From Acidobacteriota bacterium (lineage in GTDB: Bacteria > Acidobacteriota > Terriglobia > UBA7540), in the NCBI GenBank assembly GCA_902812415.1, contig CADDZJ010000012.1, positions 1 to 64,000 of the forward strand: a stretch of 64,000 nucleotides of DNA. Reading direction: 5' to 3'. Of the stretch, positions 9,544-17,798 are shown piece after piece; the stretch's first letter is position 1, and the number at the start of each line of letters is the position of its first letter. The position numbers were made by a program, and so were the translations under genes. The notes under the pieces are model-generated. The model was not told the origin of the DNA. It was given only the letters and a program-made list of their open reading frames with translations, and searched no databases.

Positions 9544-10440
9544 ATGAAGCTGGTTTACACCGACCAATACGACTTGAATCTCGGCGACCACGTGTTTCCT
9601 TCGGTCAAATACAGGCTGACGAAAGAGGAGCTTGTGCGCGAGCGGGTCGTGAGCGAGGGAGATATCCTCGAACCGGAACCGGCCAGTGATGAGGATATTG
9701 CGCGCGTTCACCATTGGAACTATATCGAAAAGCTCAAGCGCGGCACGCTTTCCTATGAAGAGATCTTGCGCATGGAAGTGCCTTATTCGTCCGAATTGGT
9801 GCGGGCAGTCTGGCTGGCGGCAGGGGGCTCAATTCTGGCGGGCCGCCTGGCATTGAAGGATGGCGCAGCGGTGAATCTGAGTGGCGGGTTCCATCACGCT
9901 TTTCCTGATCATGGCGAGGGGTTCTGCGTGATTCATGATGTGGCGGTGGCTATCCGCCGGCTGCAAAAAGACGGAGCAATACGCGCCGCCATGACCGTGG
10001 ATTGCGACGTCCATCAGGGAAACGGCACAGCCTTCATTTTCCGGGATGACCCTACTGTCTTTACTTTCTCCATCCACCAGGAAAGGAATTATCCCTACCC
10101 GAAGCCGCACAGCAATCTGGATATCAACCTGGAAGATGGCGCGGATGACGAAGAATACCTTGCTGCGCTGGAGGAGGGCCTGGATGAGTCGCTCGCGCAA
10201 TTCAAGCCGGACCTTATCTTTTACGTGGCAGGAGCTGATCCCTACCGTGAAGATCAACTGGGCGGTCTGAGCCTAAGCATGGAAGGACTGATGCGACGCG
10301 ATCGCATGGTTTTTGAGAAGACGCAGGCGAAGGGTATTCCTCGGGTGGTGACCCTCGCAGGCGGTTATGCCCGGCGAGTGGAAGATACCGTGCGAATCCA
10401 TGCCAACACGGTGCGCGTGGCGAAAGAATTTGCTTCATAG
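9544..10440 (+). CDS. Histone-deacetylase-like (class IV/AcuC-type) amidohydrolase
   Basis: Zn-dependent deacetylase fold of 298 residues. GGFHHAFPDHGEGFC carries the His-His charge relay, VDCDVHQGNG supplies Asp and His zinc ligands, and AGADPYREDQLGG supplies the second Asp. LAGGYA holds the transition-state Tyr. All catalytic residues are present, so the protein should be active. Bacterial members deacetylate small amines or acyl-lysines; the natural substrate is unknown. ATG 9544 was chosen because the upstream extension of the frame overlaps the cupin gene and carries no homology. Confidence 0.88.
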   Translation: MKLVYTDQYDLNLGDHVFPSVKYRLTKEELVRERVVSEGDILEPEPASDEDIARVHHWNYIEKLKRGTLSYEEILRMEVPYSSELVRAVWLAAGGSILAGRLALKDGAAVNLSGGFHHAFPDHGEGFCVIHDVAVAIRRLQKDGAIRAAMTVDCDVHQGNGTAFIFRDDPTVFTFSIHQERNYPYPKPHSNLDINLEDGADDEEYLAALEEGLDESLAQFKPDLIFYVAGADPYREDQLGGLSLSMEGLMRRDRMVFEKTQAKGIPRVVTLAGGYARRVEDTVRIHANTVRVAKEFAS

Positions 10441-10496
10441 AAGAGAAATGCCGCAGTCCAGGTCCGATCGTCCAGCCGGCGGCGATAGTGCGCCAC

Positions 10497-11732
10497 TCAT
10501 CGCGAGCATTTTTGCTGTGCTTCCCGACGGATCACCCTTAGTTCATACATGGATTTCAGTTTGTAAACTGTTCCGCGCCATTCGATGCGACGCAGAAATG
10601 TTGCCGAAACAAAGTTGAACAACATCACCCAAGGCACCAAAGGCGCCAGTTGCCAGTAGCAGGCGCCATAATGGCGCAAGGTGTCTTTTTCCTCAGGAAA
10701 CATTTCGCGTGCCGCCACCGTACGAATGCTCCCCTTGGCCATTCCCAAAGCCAGGATCGTCAGAAGAAATGCTGCCGCAGTCACGCGCCGCCCGGCAGGA
10801 GTGCCTGGCATGAGAATCATGAACAGGCCCAGAATGAAAGTGAGAGCATAAAGAGAGTAGGAAGCAATGCCTAATTTCCAGTAGCGCGCGTTGTACACCC
10901 GCGTGATAATGATCTGGCGATTGGTCCAACGCAGGAAGTCCCTGAAACCGGCGTCATTACGGGTGATGACCAGGCAGCGCGGCTCAAAGTGGATTGCGCC
11001 ACGGGCTTTGCGGACGGCGCGCGTAATGGCGTAATCGTCGCTGACTGTGCCTTGCCAGTAAGATTCCGCCACTTTCAACCGCTCGAAATCGGCTTTACGG
11101 ATTGCCATCGAGCCGCCCCACGCAAAGTTGTGCCGGTGCTCTCCAAGCATCGTGGCAATGGATGCATCCCACGCGGCGCGCAATTTCGAAGTGAAACTGG
11201 CGTCGGGCAGATACCAGCGGAACCCGGTGCTCATGGTGACTGCGGCATCCTTCAACGGCGCAACCAGAAACCGCAACCAGTTTGAAGAGGGCCGCCCGTC
11301 GATATCCGCGAAGACCAGGATTTCCGCCTCGGGTTCCACGGCTCGCAGACCTGCAAGAAGATTATGGACCTTTTCACCGTTGGTGTCGGAATATCCCGCT
11401 ACGATAAGGCTTGCCTTGGCACACTGAGCTCGCTCGGATTCCGCATGCGCCGAAAGGATCTTCGTCAAGACGCGCCAGGCAGCGTCATCCCGCGAGGCAA
11501 CGACAAAAATCACCTGATAGGCTGGATAGTCCTGGGAGAGGAATCGCGCGGCATTCTCTTCCAGACCTGGGTCCAGCCCCTTGCAGGGAATGATGACCGC
11601 CGCTGGTGGATGGTAAAGTCCAGGCAATCGTTTCCAACTTCGGCGAATGAGATTCAGAAACTGGAATCCCTCACGCAACGACCACAGGCTCTGAAGAGTG
11701 AGAAAAATCGCCAGGATGACGAAAGCGGTCAT
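10497..11732 (-). CDS. Family 2 membrane glycosyltransferase, ceramide-glucosyltransferase-like
   Basis: 411 residues: one N-terminal membrane helix, a GT-A catalytic domain, then three C-terminal helices (about 285-390). AAVIIPCKG opens the GT2 fold, FADIDGRPSSNWL contains the metal-binding DxD, SDDYAITRAV is the acid/base DD region and RWTNRQ resembles the (Q/R)xxRW signature. The arrangement is that of ceramide glucosyltransferase and hopanoid HpnI-type enzymes, which glycosylate a lipid at the inner membrane. The acceptor is not known; no hopanoid genes are adjacent. It diverges from the TetR gene. Confidence 0.85.
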   Translation of the reverse strand: MTAFVILAIFLTLQSLWSLREGFQFLNLIRRSWKRLPGLYHPPAAVIIPCKGLDPGLEENAARFLSQDYPAYQVIFVVASRDDAAWRVLTKILSAHAESERAQCAKASLIVAGYSDTNGEKVHNLLAGLRAVEPEAEILVFADIDGRPSSNWLRFLVAPLKDAAVTMSTGFRWYLPDASFTSKLRAAWDASIATMLGEHRHNFAWGGSMAIRKADFERLKVAESYWQGTVSDDYAITRAVRKARGAIHFEPRCLVITRNDAGFRDFLRWTNRQIIITRVYNARYWKLGIASYSLYALTFILGLFMILMPGTPAGRRVTAAAFLLTILALGMAKGSIRTVAAREMFPEEKDTLRHYGACYWQLAPLVPWVMLFNFVSATFLRRIEWRGTVYKLKSMYELRVIRREAQQKCSR

Positions 11733-11931
11733 GGGATGGATTCACAGCCTAATCAGGATTTCATGTTCGCCCTTCTGCTTCGGAGGGCGCCAACGGCGAG
11801 CGGCCTGCCGAGCGCTGAATCTAGCATAGATGCTCCCTTGCTAACCTCATGGCTCGCACCCAGCCGCCGACAGATTTCAGGCTCATGCTAGAATAACCTG
11901 TCGAAACGCCTCGTAAATCCCGGGAGTCAAC

Positions 11932-12537
11932 TTGAGTCCTCGCCGCGCTGATCCAGAGCTTGCCCGCCGCCGCCGCGAAGCCCTGATTAAAGCCGGCTTC
12001 GCTGAAATTCTGGAAAAAGGGATTCAGGCCACTACGATCGACTCCGTGGTAGCCCGGGCGGAGTCGAGCAAGGGAGGGGCGCTTTACTATTTTCGGACCA
12101 AAGATGACCTGCTCTACGCCGTCCTGGAATGGCTGCTCGCCCAGTTGGATCACACCCTCGACCAGGTGGCGCAGGCTCAGCAATCGCCCCGAGTGCGGCT
12201 GGCTTCGGAGATGGAGGTGCTGTTCCACAGCACTGAAGTGAACCGCAAACTCTATGTGGTTTTGTTTGATTTTATCGCGCTGAGTTTGCGTTCGGAGCGG
12301 TTCAGGTCTCTGCTGAACGCCTTCTTTAAACGATGCCGCGAACGGGATGTCGCCATCATGAAGGAAGGGATTGAACAGCATCAGTTTCGCCCCGTAAAAC
12401 CGGAAGATGTTGCGCTCGCCATCCGCGCTCTGGTGGATGGCTATTGCCTGCACTGGCTCCTCTCAGGCTCTCAGGAAAACCTGGAAGAATATCGAGACCG
12501 GTGCCGCGCGGTCTTAGGGGCTTACCTGCTGCGGTAA
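11932..12537 (+). CDS. TetR/AcrR-family transcriptional regulator
   Basis: N-terminal helix-turn-helix (residues about 12-60: ALIKAGFAEILEKGIQATTIDSVVARAESSKGGALYYF) followed by an all-helical ligand/dimer domain. Total 201 residues, typical for the family. TTG start at 11932 with GGGAG eight bases upstream. A promoter-like pair CCGACA / TAGAAT (16-base spacer) sits just before the gene. The divergent glycosyltransferase and the downstream CPBP protease gene (22 bases away) are the likeliest targets, which is inference. Confidence 0.88.
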   Translation: MSPRRADPELARRRREALIKAGFAEILEKGIQATTIDSVVARAESSKGGALYYFRTKDDLLYAVLEWLLAQLDHTLDQVAQAQQSPRVRLASEMEVLFHSTEVNRKLYVVLFDFIALSLRSERFRSLLNAFFKRCRERDVAIMKEGIEQHQFRPVKPEDVALAIRALVDGYCLHWLLSGSQENLEEYRDRCRAVLGAYLLR

Positions 12538-12559
12538 CCTTTCCGGGCGCAGCCCTGGT

Positions 12560-13288
12560 TTGAGCGACCAAATATCAGGCATAACGACGCCCTTGCTTTC
12601 ACATGTTCTAAACCTTATCTGGATTTTGGTTTTAATCGTTGGCATCCCGATCGCATCGCACCTGACGATGCGGCAGGAGGAAATTTTTCGCCTTCCCCGG
12701 AAGTCGCTGTATCTTTCCGCAGCCGTCTCGCAGTGGCTGCTTGTCCTACTGACGGTTCTCATCGGCCTCACCGCCCCCGCAGGATGGGAGAGATTTCAGG
12801 GAATCGCGCCTTCTTCATTTCTTGCATGGACTGCGGGCTTAATCGCTATTTCTCTTGTGGGAATGGGCTTGGCGCTGCTTTCAGAAACCCAAGGCTGGTG
12901 GCCCGAAGAATCGCGTTGGGTGCTTCACTTGCTTCCGCAGACCCGGCAGGAAAAGGTGTGGTCCGTCCTGCTGCTCGCGCCGACGGCGGGTTTCTGCGAG
13001 GAGTTGATCTATCGCGGCTATCTGCTCTTTCAGCTTTCACGATACTCACACTCGGTGGATGCCGCCTGGGCTGTCTCATCGGCGGCTTTCGGCCTCGCCC
13101 ATCTCTATCAAAAACCTTCCGGGGCTCTGAGGGCAGCGGCGCTCGGAGCGTTGCTGGCGTATCCCGTGATTCGATTGGGCACGATTTACCCTTCCATGGC
13201 CACCCACTTTCTCATCGATGTCCTGGCGCTCGTCTGGCTCGGCCCGACGTCGCTCAGGCGGCAAGCCGATTCACAAAGTGGTCTATGA
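12560..13288 (+). CDS. CPBP-family intramembrane metalloprotease (Rce1/CAAX-like)
   Basis: A 242-residue polytopic membrane protein with about six to eight helices. The catalytic set of the CPBP/Abi family is visible: FCEELIYRG (EExxxR), AFGLAHLYQ (FxxxH) and a final HFLID His/Asp. These residues position a catalytic water for peptide cleavage within the membrane. The substrate is unknown. TTG start 12560, 22 bases behind the TetR regulator and on the same strand, suggesting co-expression. Confidence 0.87.
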   Translation: MSDQISGITTPLLSHVLNLIWILVLIVGIPIASHLTMRQEEIFRLPRKSLYLSAAVSQWLLVLLTVLIGLTAPAGWERFQGIAPSSFLAWTAGLIAISLVGMGLALLSETQGWWPEESRWVLHLLPQTRQEKVWSVLLLAPTAGFCEELIYRGYLLFQLSRYSHSVDAAWAVSSAAFGLAHLYQKPSGALRAAALGALLAYPVIRLGTIYPSMATHFLIDVLALVWLGPTSLRRQADSQSGL

Positions 13289-13368
13289 AATCTCGCCTCG
13301 TGTCTCAACCTTGACGGTAAATGAGGTCTCCGGTTATCTTTAATTTTGAGCCTTTGGCAGGAGGAATT

Positions 13369-13632
13369 GTGGCTAATCATCGCTCGGCTTTAAAGCGCAT
13401 CAAGCAAACTCGTGTTCGCACGGAAAGGAATCGCATACATCGCTCCCGCCTGCGCAATCAGATTAAGAAGTTGCGTACCGCGATTGATTCCCGCGACAAG
13501 GCGGCGGCGCAGGCTCTGCTGCTGCCGACTTTCGCGCTGATCGACCACTCGATTCGCAAGGGAATTCTGCATCGAAATGCAGCCGCTCGCTACAAGTCCC
13601 GCTTGAGCCTCAAACTGAAAGCCCTCGCGTAA
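13369..13632 (+). CDS. rpsT: 30S ribosomal protein S20
   Basis: An 87-residue, strongly basic protein reading VANHRSALKRIKQTRVRTERNR after the start, the invariant opening of S20, which binds 16S rRNA in the body of the small subunit. I placed the start at GTG 13369, four bases after a perfect AGGAGG, because homologues begin with M-A-N-H/I and the ATG at 13321 would add 16 unrelated residues. The gene stands alone between the CPBP protease and the convergent dapA. Confidence 0.95.
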   Translation: MANHRSALKRIKQTRVRTERNRIHRSRLRNQIKKLRTAIDSRDKAAAQALLLPTFALIDHSIRKGILHRNAAARYKSRLSLKLKALA

Positions 13633-13633
13633 T

Positions 13634-13646
13634 AGGTTGCTGAAAA
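13634..13646 (+). repeat. Short repeat AGGTTGCTGAAAA
   Basis: AGGTTGCTGAAAA directly after rpsT recurs at about 31009-31021, in both cases shortly before a TGTCAT motif. It appears to be the flank of the dispersed palindromic repeat family described at 31034 and elsewhere. Confidence 0.35.
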
Positions 13647-13683
13647 ACTCTTTGGGCATGTCATGCTGGGCCTATCGCCCCCG

Positions 13684-14583
13684 TCAGGCCCCTTTGGCTT
13701 GCAGCAACCCCCGCGACCTCAGCGCTTTCTCCAATTTGGCGCGGTTTTCCGGTCTCATGGGAACGAGGGGCAGGCGATAGATTTCCTCGATCATTCCCAT
13801 CATCGCCAGGGCTGCCTTGACCGGGATCGGGTTCGTCTCGATGAAATTCGCCTGCATCAAAGGCAGGAGCTTGGCGTTCAGCTTTCGAGCCTCGCGGTAC
13901 TTCTCCTCGAGCAGCAAGCGCACCAGCGTGGTCATCTCACCGGGAATCTCATTCGACACCACGGAAATCACGCCGACGCCGCCCAGGGACATCAGGGGAA
14001 ACGTAAAGGCGTCATCGCCCGAGAGCACCGCAAACCCGGGTTCAACAGCATGGATAACCTCCATCTGTTGAATGACGCTGCCTGAGGCTTCTTTAATGCC
14101 GACAATGTTGGAAATCTTCGAGAGCCTGGCAACCGTGACCGGTTCGATGTTGGAGGATGTCCGGCTCGGAACGTTATAAAGAATGACAGGCAGATTCGTA
14201 GATTCAGCAATAGCCTTGAAATGTTGAAAGAGACCCTCCTGGGTGGGCTTGTTGTAGTAAGGAGCCACCGAGAGAATTCCCTGCACGCCCAGGAGGCTGA
14301 CCTCTTTGGCCAATTCGCAGATGTGCTGGGTGTTGTTGCCGCCCACGCCGGCAATGATGGGGATCTTCCCGCCCACCTCTTCCACGACCACGCGGATGAT
14401 GCCCAAATATTCTTCTTTCTCAAGCGTGGGGGTTTCCCCGGTGGTCCCGCAAGGAACCAGAAAATCTATTCCTTCGCGGAGCTGAAACTGCACCAGGCGC
14501 CGCAGGGCATCCACATCAATTGTGCCGTCTTTGCTGAAAGGAGTGACCAGCGCGGTTCCGCAACCTCGAATCTCCAACGCCAT
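13684..14583 (-). CDS. dapA: 4-hydroxy-tetrahydrodipicolinate synthase
   Basis: Condenses pyruvate with aspartate semialdehyde at the entry to diaminopimelate/lysine synthesis. A 299-residue TIM barrel. GTTGETPTL binds pyruvate (Thr pair), LYNVPSRT holds the catalytic Tyr and Arg, and VGIKEASG holds the Schiff-base Lys near residue 165. Length and motifs are standard. It is the last gene of a minus-strand cluster M20 deacylase-asd-dapB-dapA, 123 bases behind dapB. Confidence 0.95.
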   Translation of the reverse strand: MALEIRGCGTALVTPFSKDGTIDVDALRRLVQFQLREGIDFLVPCGTTGETPTLEKEEYLGIIRVVVEEVGGKIPIIAGVGGNNTQHICELAKEVSLLGVQGILSVAPYYNKPTQEGLFQHFKAIAESTNLPVILYNVPSRTSSNIEPVTVARLSKISNIVGIKEASGSVIQQMEVIHAVEPGFAVLSGDDAFTFPLMSLGGVGVISVVSNEIPGEMTTLVRLLLEEKYREARKLNAKLLPLMQANFIETNPIPVKAALAMMGMIEEIYRLPLVPMRPENRAKLEKALRSRGLLQAKGA

Positions 14584-14706
14584 ATGTGCCTCCCAAAGGT
14601 TAACAGACTGTTGAGAACGCTCGAACTCACCTCAGCGTCTGCTGCCTTCTGCTTTCCGCCTTCCGCTTGCTTTCCGTCCTGCGCGATTCCCGCCTTCTGC
14701 TCTCTG
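14584..14706. other. Purine/pyrimidine-biased dapB-dapA spacer
   Basis: On the plus strand bases about 14636-14710 are nearly all pyrimidine-rich units such as CTTCTGC and CTTTCCGC repeated with variation. On the transcribed (minus) strand this gives a run of degenerate GCGGAAAGC / AGAAGGC units between dapB and dapA. I see no ORF or terminator. It could slow transcription or be a degenerate tandem repeat. Confidence 0.4.
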
Positions 14707-15417
14707 CTATTCCAGAATCTCAGCGAACTTAAACAGACCCTGCCGCCCCACCACCCGGCGCGCCGCGTATAAAGCGCCTTCGGCAAATCCCTGCCGACTA
14801 CGGGCAGTGTGTCGCAGGATCAAAGTATCAGCTTCGGAATCAAAGCCAAATTCATGGGTGCCGGGTATGTAGCCTGCGCGGACGCTCCATACCGGCACGT
14901 CGCGCGAAGCAAGGATGGGCTCGATGCGCCGCTTTAATTCCAGAGCCGTTCCCGACGGAGCATCCTTCTTGAATCGATGATGCGACTCGGTGATATACGG
15001 TTCGTAAGCGGGAAAGCCTTTGAGGTTCTCCGCCATCGCCTGCGCGACCCGATAAAACAGTTGCACGCCAATCGAGAAGTTAGCTCCATATACCAGGCCG
15101 ATTCCCGCCTGTTCAACAATCTTGCGAACCTCGTCCAGGCGATGATGCCAGCCTGTGGTTCCTACAACCATGTTGCGCTTTAGGCTGGCCACGCGACGAA
15201 TGTTTTCCACCACAGCTTCCGGCGTGGTGAAATCGATGCACACATCAATGTTCTTGAAATTTTCAGCGGTAATCCCCTGATAGTCGCTGTTGGAAATTTC
15301 ATCCAGAATTAATTCCACTTGAAGCCCGCGTTGCGGAGCAAGCGCGGCGATGGTCTTCCCCATTTTGCCATAGCCGAGCAGAGCGAGCTTTAGTTCTTTT
15401 AAGTTGGCTTCCAACAT
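14707..15417 (-). CDS. dapB: 4-hydroxy-tetrahydrodipicolinate reductase
   Basis: NAD(P)H-dependent second step of the diaminopimelate pathway. 236 residues, somewhat shorter than the E. coli enzyme. LALLGYGKMGKTIAAL near the N-terminus is the dinucleotide site, VVGTTGWH is the conserved loop, and SHHRFKKDAPSGTALELK contains the catalytic His/Lys and the substrate-binding SGTA. Lies 39 bases behind asd and 123 bases before dapA on the same strand, consistent with an operon. Confidence 0.94.
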   Translation of the reverse strand: MLEANLKELKLALLGYGKMGKTIAALAPQRGLQVELILDEISNSDYQGITAENFKNIDVCIDFTTPEAVVENIRRVASLKRNMVVGTTGWHHRLDEVRKIVEQAGIGLVYGANFSIGVQLFYRVAQAMAENLKGFPAYEPYITESHHRFKKDAPSGTALELKRRIEPILASRDVPVWSVRAGYIPGTHEFGFDSEADTLILRHTARSRQGFAEGALYAARRVVGRQGLFKFAEILE

Positions 15418-15456
15418 AACCGCCGCTACGAAGAACTACAGAAAACCGGGATACCC

Positions 15457-16506
15457 TCAGTCCAGGTATCCTTCCGCTTTCATCAATTCGGCGTTCAGCA
15501 AAGCCGCGCCCGCTGCCCCGCGAATCGTATTATGGCTCAGCGCCGTATACTTGAACTGCAACACCGGGCAAGCGCGGACACGGCCAATGACAGTGGCCAT
15601 TCCATGCTCGGTATAAACGTCGAACTTGGCTTGCGGCCGGTCTTTCTCCTCCCGCACAACAATCGGATGCGCCGGGGCTGAAGGCAGTTTTCGCTCCTGG
15701 GGAACGGAGCGATACTTTCTCCAAACTTCGATCAGCTCTTTCACCGAAGGACTTGCCTTGAGCAAGACGGAAATGGACTCTGTATGGCCGTCTTCCACCA
15801 GCACGCGATTGCAGTGGGCGCTCACGGCCAACGAAGCCGGCTCAACGCGGCCATCCACAAGCTTGCCCAGCAGTTTTTGGGTCTCGCTCTCCACTTTTTC
15901 TTCTTCATGCGAAATATAAGGAATAACATTGCCCATGATGTCCAGCGTCGGCACGCCCGGGTAGCCCGCGCCCGAAACCGCCTGCATGCTGGTCATCAGC
16001 ACTTTCTCAATTCCGAATTCTTTCTGGAGCGGCGCCAGCGACATCACCAGCCCCACCGTGGTGCAATTCGGATTTGTGGCAATCATCCCTTTCCAGCCGC
16101 GCTCGCGTCGCTGCGCGCGAAGAAGCGCCACATGCTCGGGATTCACCTCGGGAATCAACAGCGGCACATCGGGCTCCATGCGAAAGTAGGAGGAGTTCGA
16201 AACTACGACGTGGCCTGCGTGGGCAAACTCCTTTTCCACTTCGCCGGCCACTTTCGAATCGAGCGAGGCGAAGATCAGTTGCGGCGCTTTTCCGGGCTTG
16301 CATTCATGCACCTTCATGCCCTGAACTTTTTCCGGCATGGCGGTTCGCAGCCGCCAATTGCAAGCTTCGGCATAAGTTTTGCCGGCCGACTTGTCTGAAG
16401 CCGCCAGCCACGTCAGTTCAAACCACGGATGATCCTCAAGCAGGCTCACGAAGCGTTGCCCCACCATGCCCGTGGCGCCTAAAATTCCAACTTCAATTTT
16501 CTTCAT
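15457..16506 (-). CDS. asd: Aspartate-semialdehyde dehydrogenase, archaeal/fungal-type
   Basis: Reduces aspartyl phosphate to the semialdehyde that dapA uses. 349 residues. GATGMVGQRF is the NADP site, TNPNCTTVGL contains the catalytic Cys, and MQAVSGAGYPGV followed by NVIPYISHEEEKVE matches the archaeal/fungal branch rather than the E. coli-type enzyme. Catalytic residues are intact. It sits between the M20 gene and dapB with short spacers. Confidence 0.93.
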   Translation of the reverse strand: MKKIEVGILGATGMVGQRFVSLLEDHPWFELTWLAASDKSAGKTYAEACNWRLRTAMPEKVQGMKVHECKPGKAPQLIFASLDSKVAGEVEKEFAHAGHVVVSNSSYFRMEPDVPLLIPEVNPEHVALLRAQRRERGWKGMIATNPNCTTVGLVMSLAPLQKEFGIEKVLMTSMQAVSGAGYPGVPTLDIMGNVIPYISHEEEKVESETQKLLGKLVDGRVEPASLAVSAHCNRVLVEDGHTESISVLLKASPSVKELIEVWRKYRSVPQERKLPSAPAHPIVVREEKDRPQAKFDVYTEHGMATVIGRVRACPVLQFKYTALSHNTIRGAAGAALLNAELMKAEGYLD

Positions 16507-16607
16507 GAAAAAATTACTTAACCTTTCTGTTTTTATAGAGCTTGCTGTGAAAAATTACGTTGCTTCCAACGGATGCTGATTCTCGCCTCCTGTCAAGCCG
16601 CCCCTTG

Positions 16608-17636
16608 TCAGTTGCGCGTCTTGAGCAACCGCACCAGGCAGCCGTAAAGCGCCACCGCCTGCTGCAAATCCCACTTGCGAACGCGTTCGCCATCCGTGTG
16701 CGCTACATGAATTGAACCCGGCCCCAGCAGAAACGGCTGCCCCCAATTCGTGAGCGAAGGCAGATCGGTGGAATAAGCCACGACGTCGGTTTCAAAGCCG
16801 TCCAGCTTTTCCAATCTGAGCGCAGGGGTATCGCGGATGAATTCAAACTCGCACCGTCCCCGAAGCAATTCCTCGACTTGTGATTTAAGATCGGGCGCGC
16901 CCGACTGCCGGGGCACGGTGCGAAAGAGCAATTGAGCCTGCGCTTCGCCAGGGATCACATTGGCCGCGCAGCCGCCGGAAATGACGCCAATATTGAGCGT
17001 GCAAGGGCCCAGGATCTCATCGCCTGGCAGCGGCAGCTTGCGCACATCCGCCAGGATATCCAGCAGTTTCTCCACTGCCGATTCGCCCAGTTGCGGATAA
17101 GCAGAGTGCGCCATTTTGCCGCGCACGCGAAGGTCTACGCGCAATACACCCTTGGTTCCCAGAGCCAGCTTATTGCAAGTCGGCTCGCCATTAATAATAT
17201 ATTTCGAGCCTCGCGGCGTTTCATTCGCAGCGCGCGCGCCATCGCTGAGCGTTTCCTCACCCACCAGGAATAATAGTCCGAGATCGCTGACGCCCTCATC
17301 GAGCAGACTCTGGGCGGCCATTACTTCGGCGGCGGCAATGCCCTTGGCGTCGCACGAGCCGCGCCCATAAATAAACTCAGCATCCTCCCGGGCTGGAATG
17401 AACGGAGGCACAGTATCCAGATGGGTGCTGAGCACTATTTCCGGATGGCCGTGGGTGGCAAACACATTGAAACGCCCCTGAGAAACCGGAATCGCCTCAA
17501 CCTTCCATTGCCTGTCGGCGAGATAGTTGGCAAGAAATTGGGAGCAAGCTTCTTCCTCACCAGTGATCGAGGGAATATTGACCAGGTCCTGAGTTAACCG
17601 GAAAAGTTCTGAGGAGATTGCCTGCGACTGCGACAT
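16608..17636 (-). CDS. M20-family metallo-deacylase/peptidase (ArgE/DapE-like)
   Basis: 342 residues from ATG 17636. Zinc-site motifs of the ArgE/DapE/ACY1 group are present: STHLDTVPP (His, Asp), GRGSCDAKG (bridging Asp), VGEETLSDG (Glu-Glu) and HVAHTDGE (final His). The lid domain is in the middle (GTKGVLRVDLRVRGKMAHSAYP). Position at the head of asd-dapB-dapA makes N-succinyl-diaminopimelate desuccinylase (DapE) an attractive role, but ArgE or LysK function is equally compatible with the sequence. An in-frame ATG at 17759 would add 41 residues with no similarity, so I rejected it. Confidence 0.82.
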   Translation of the reverse strand: MSQSQAISSELFRLTQDLVNIPSITGEEEACSQFLANYLADRQWKVEAIPVSQGRFNVFATHGHPEIVLSTHLDTVPPFIPAREDAEFIYGRGSCDAKGIAAAEVMAAQSLLDEGVSDLGLLFLVGEETLSDGARAANETPRGSKYIINGEPTCNKLALGTKGVLRVDLRVRGKMAHSAYPQLGESAVEKLLDILADVRKLPLPGDEILGPCTLNIGVISGGCAANVIPGEAQAQLLFRTVPRQSGAPDLKSQVEELLRGRCEFEFIRDTPALRLEKLDGFETDVVAYSTDLPSLTNWGQPFLLGPGSIHVAHTDGERVRKWDLQQAVALYGCLVRLLKTRN

Positions 17637-17798
17637 AGGTTTAGAAATCCAGTTTGCCCCGCGCGAAGCATCCTTGTAAAGACAGGGAATTCCCTTCCCG
17701 GCAGGCCCCTGGCTGAAAAGCCTCCGGTGCAAGCTGAGGCCCTCAGCCGCTTCCATCAACGTTAACTTATCGAGGGGATTCGCGCAAGCGAGGTTACG

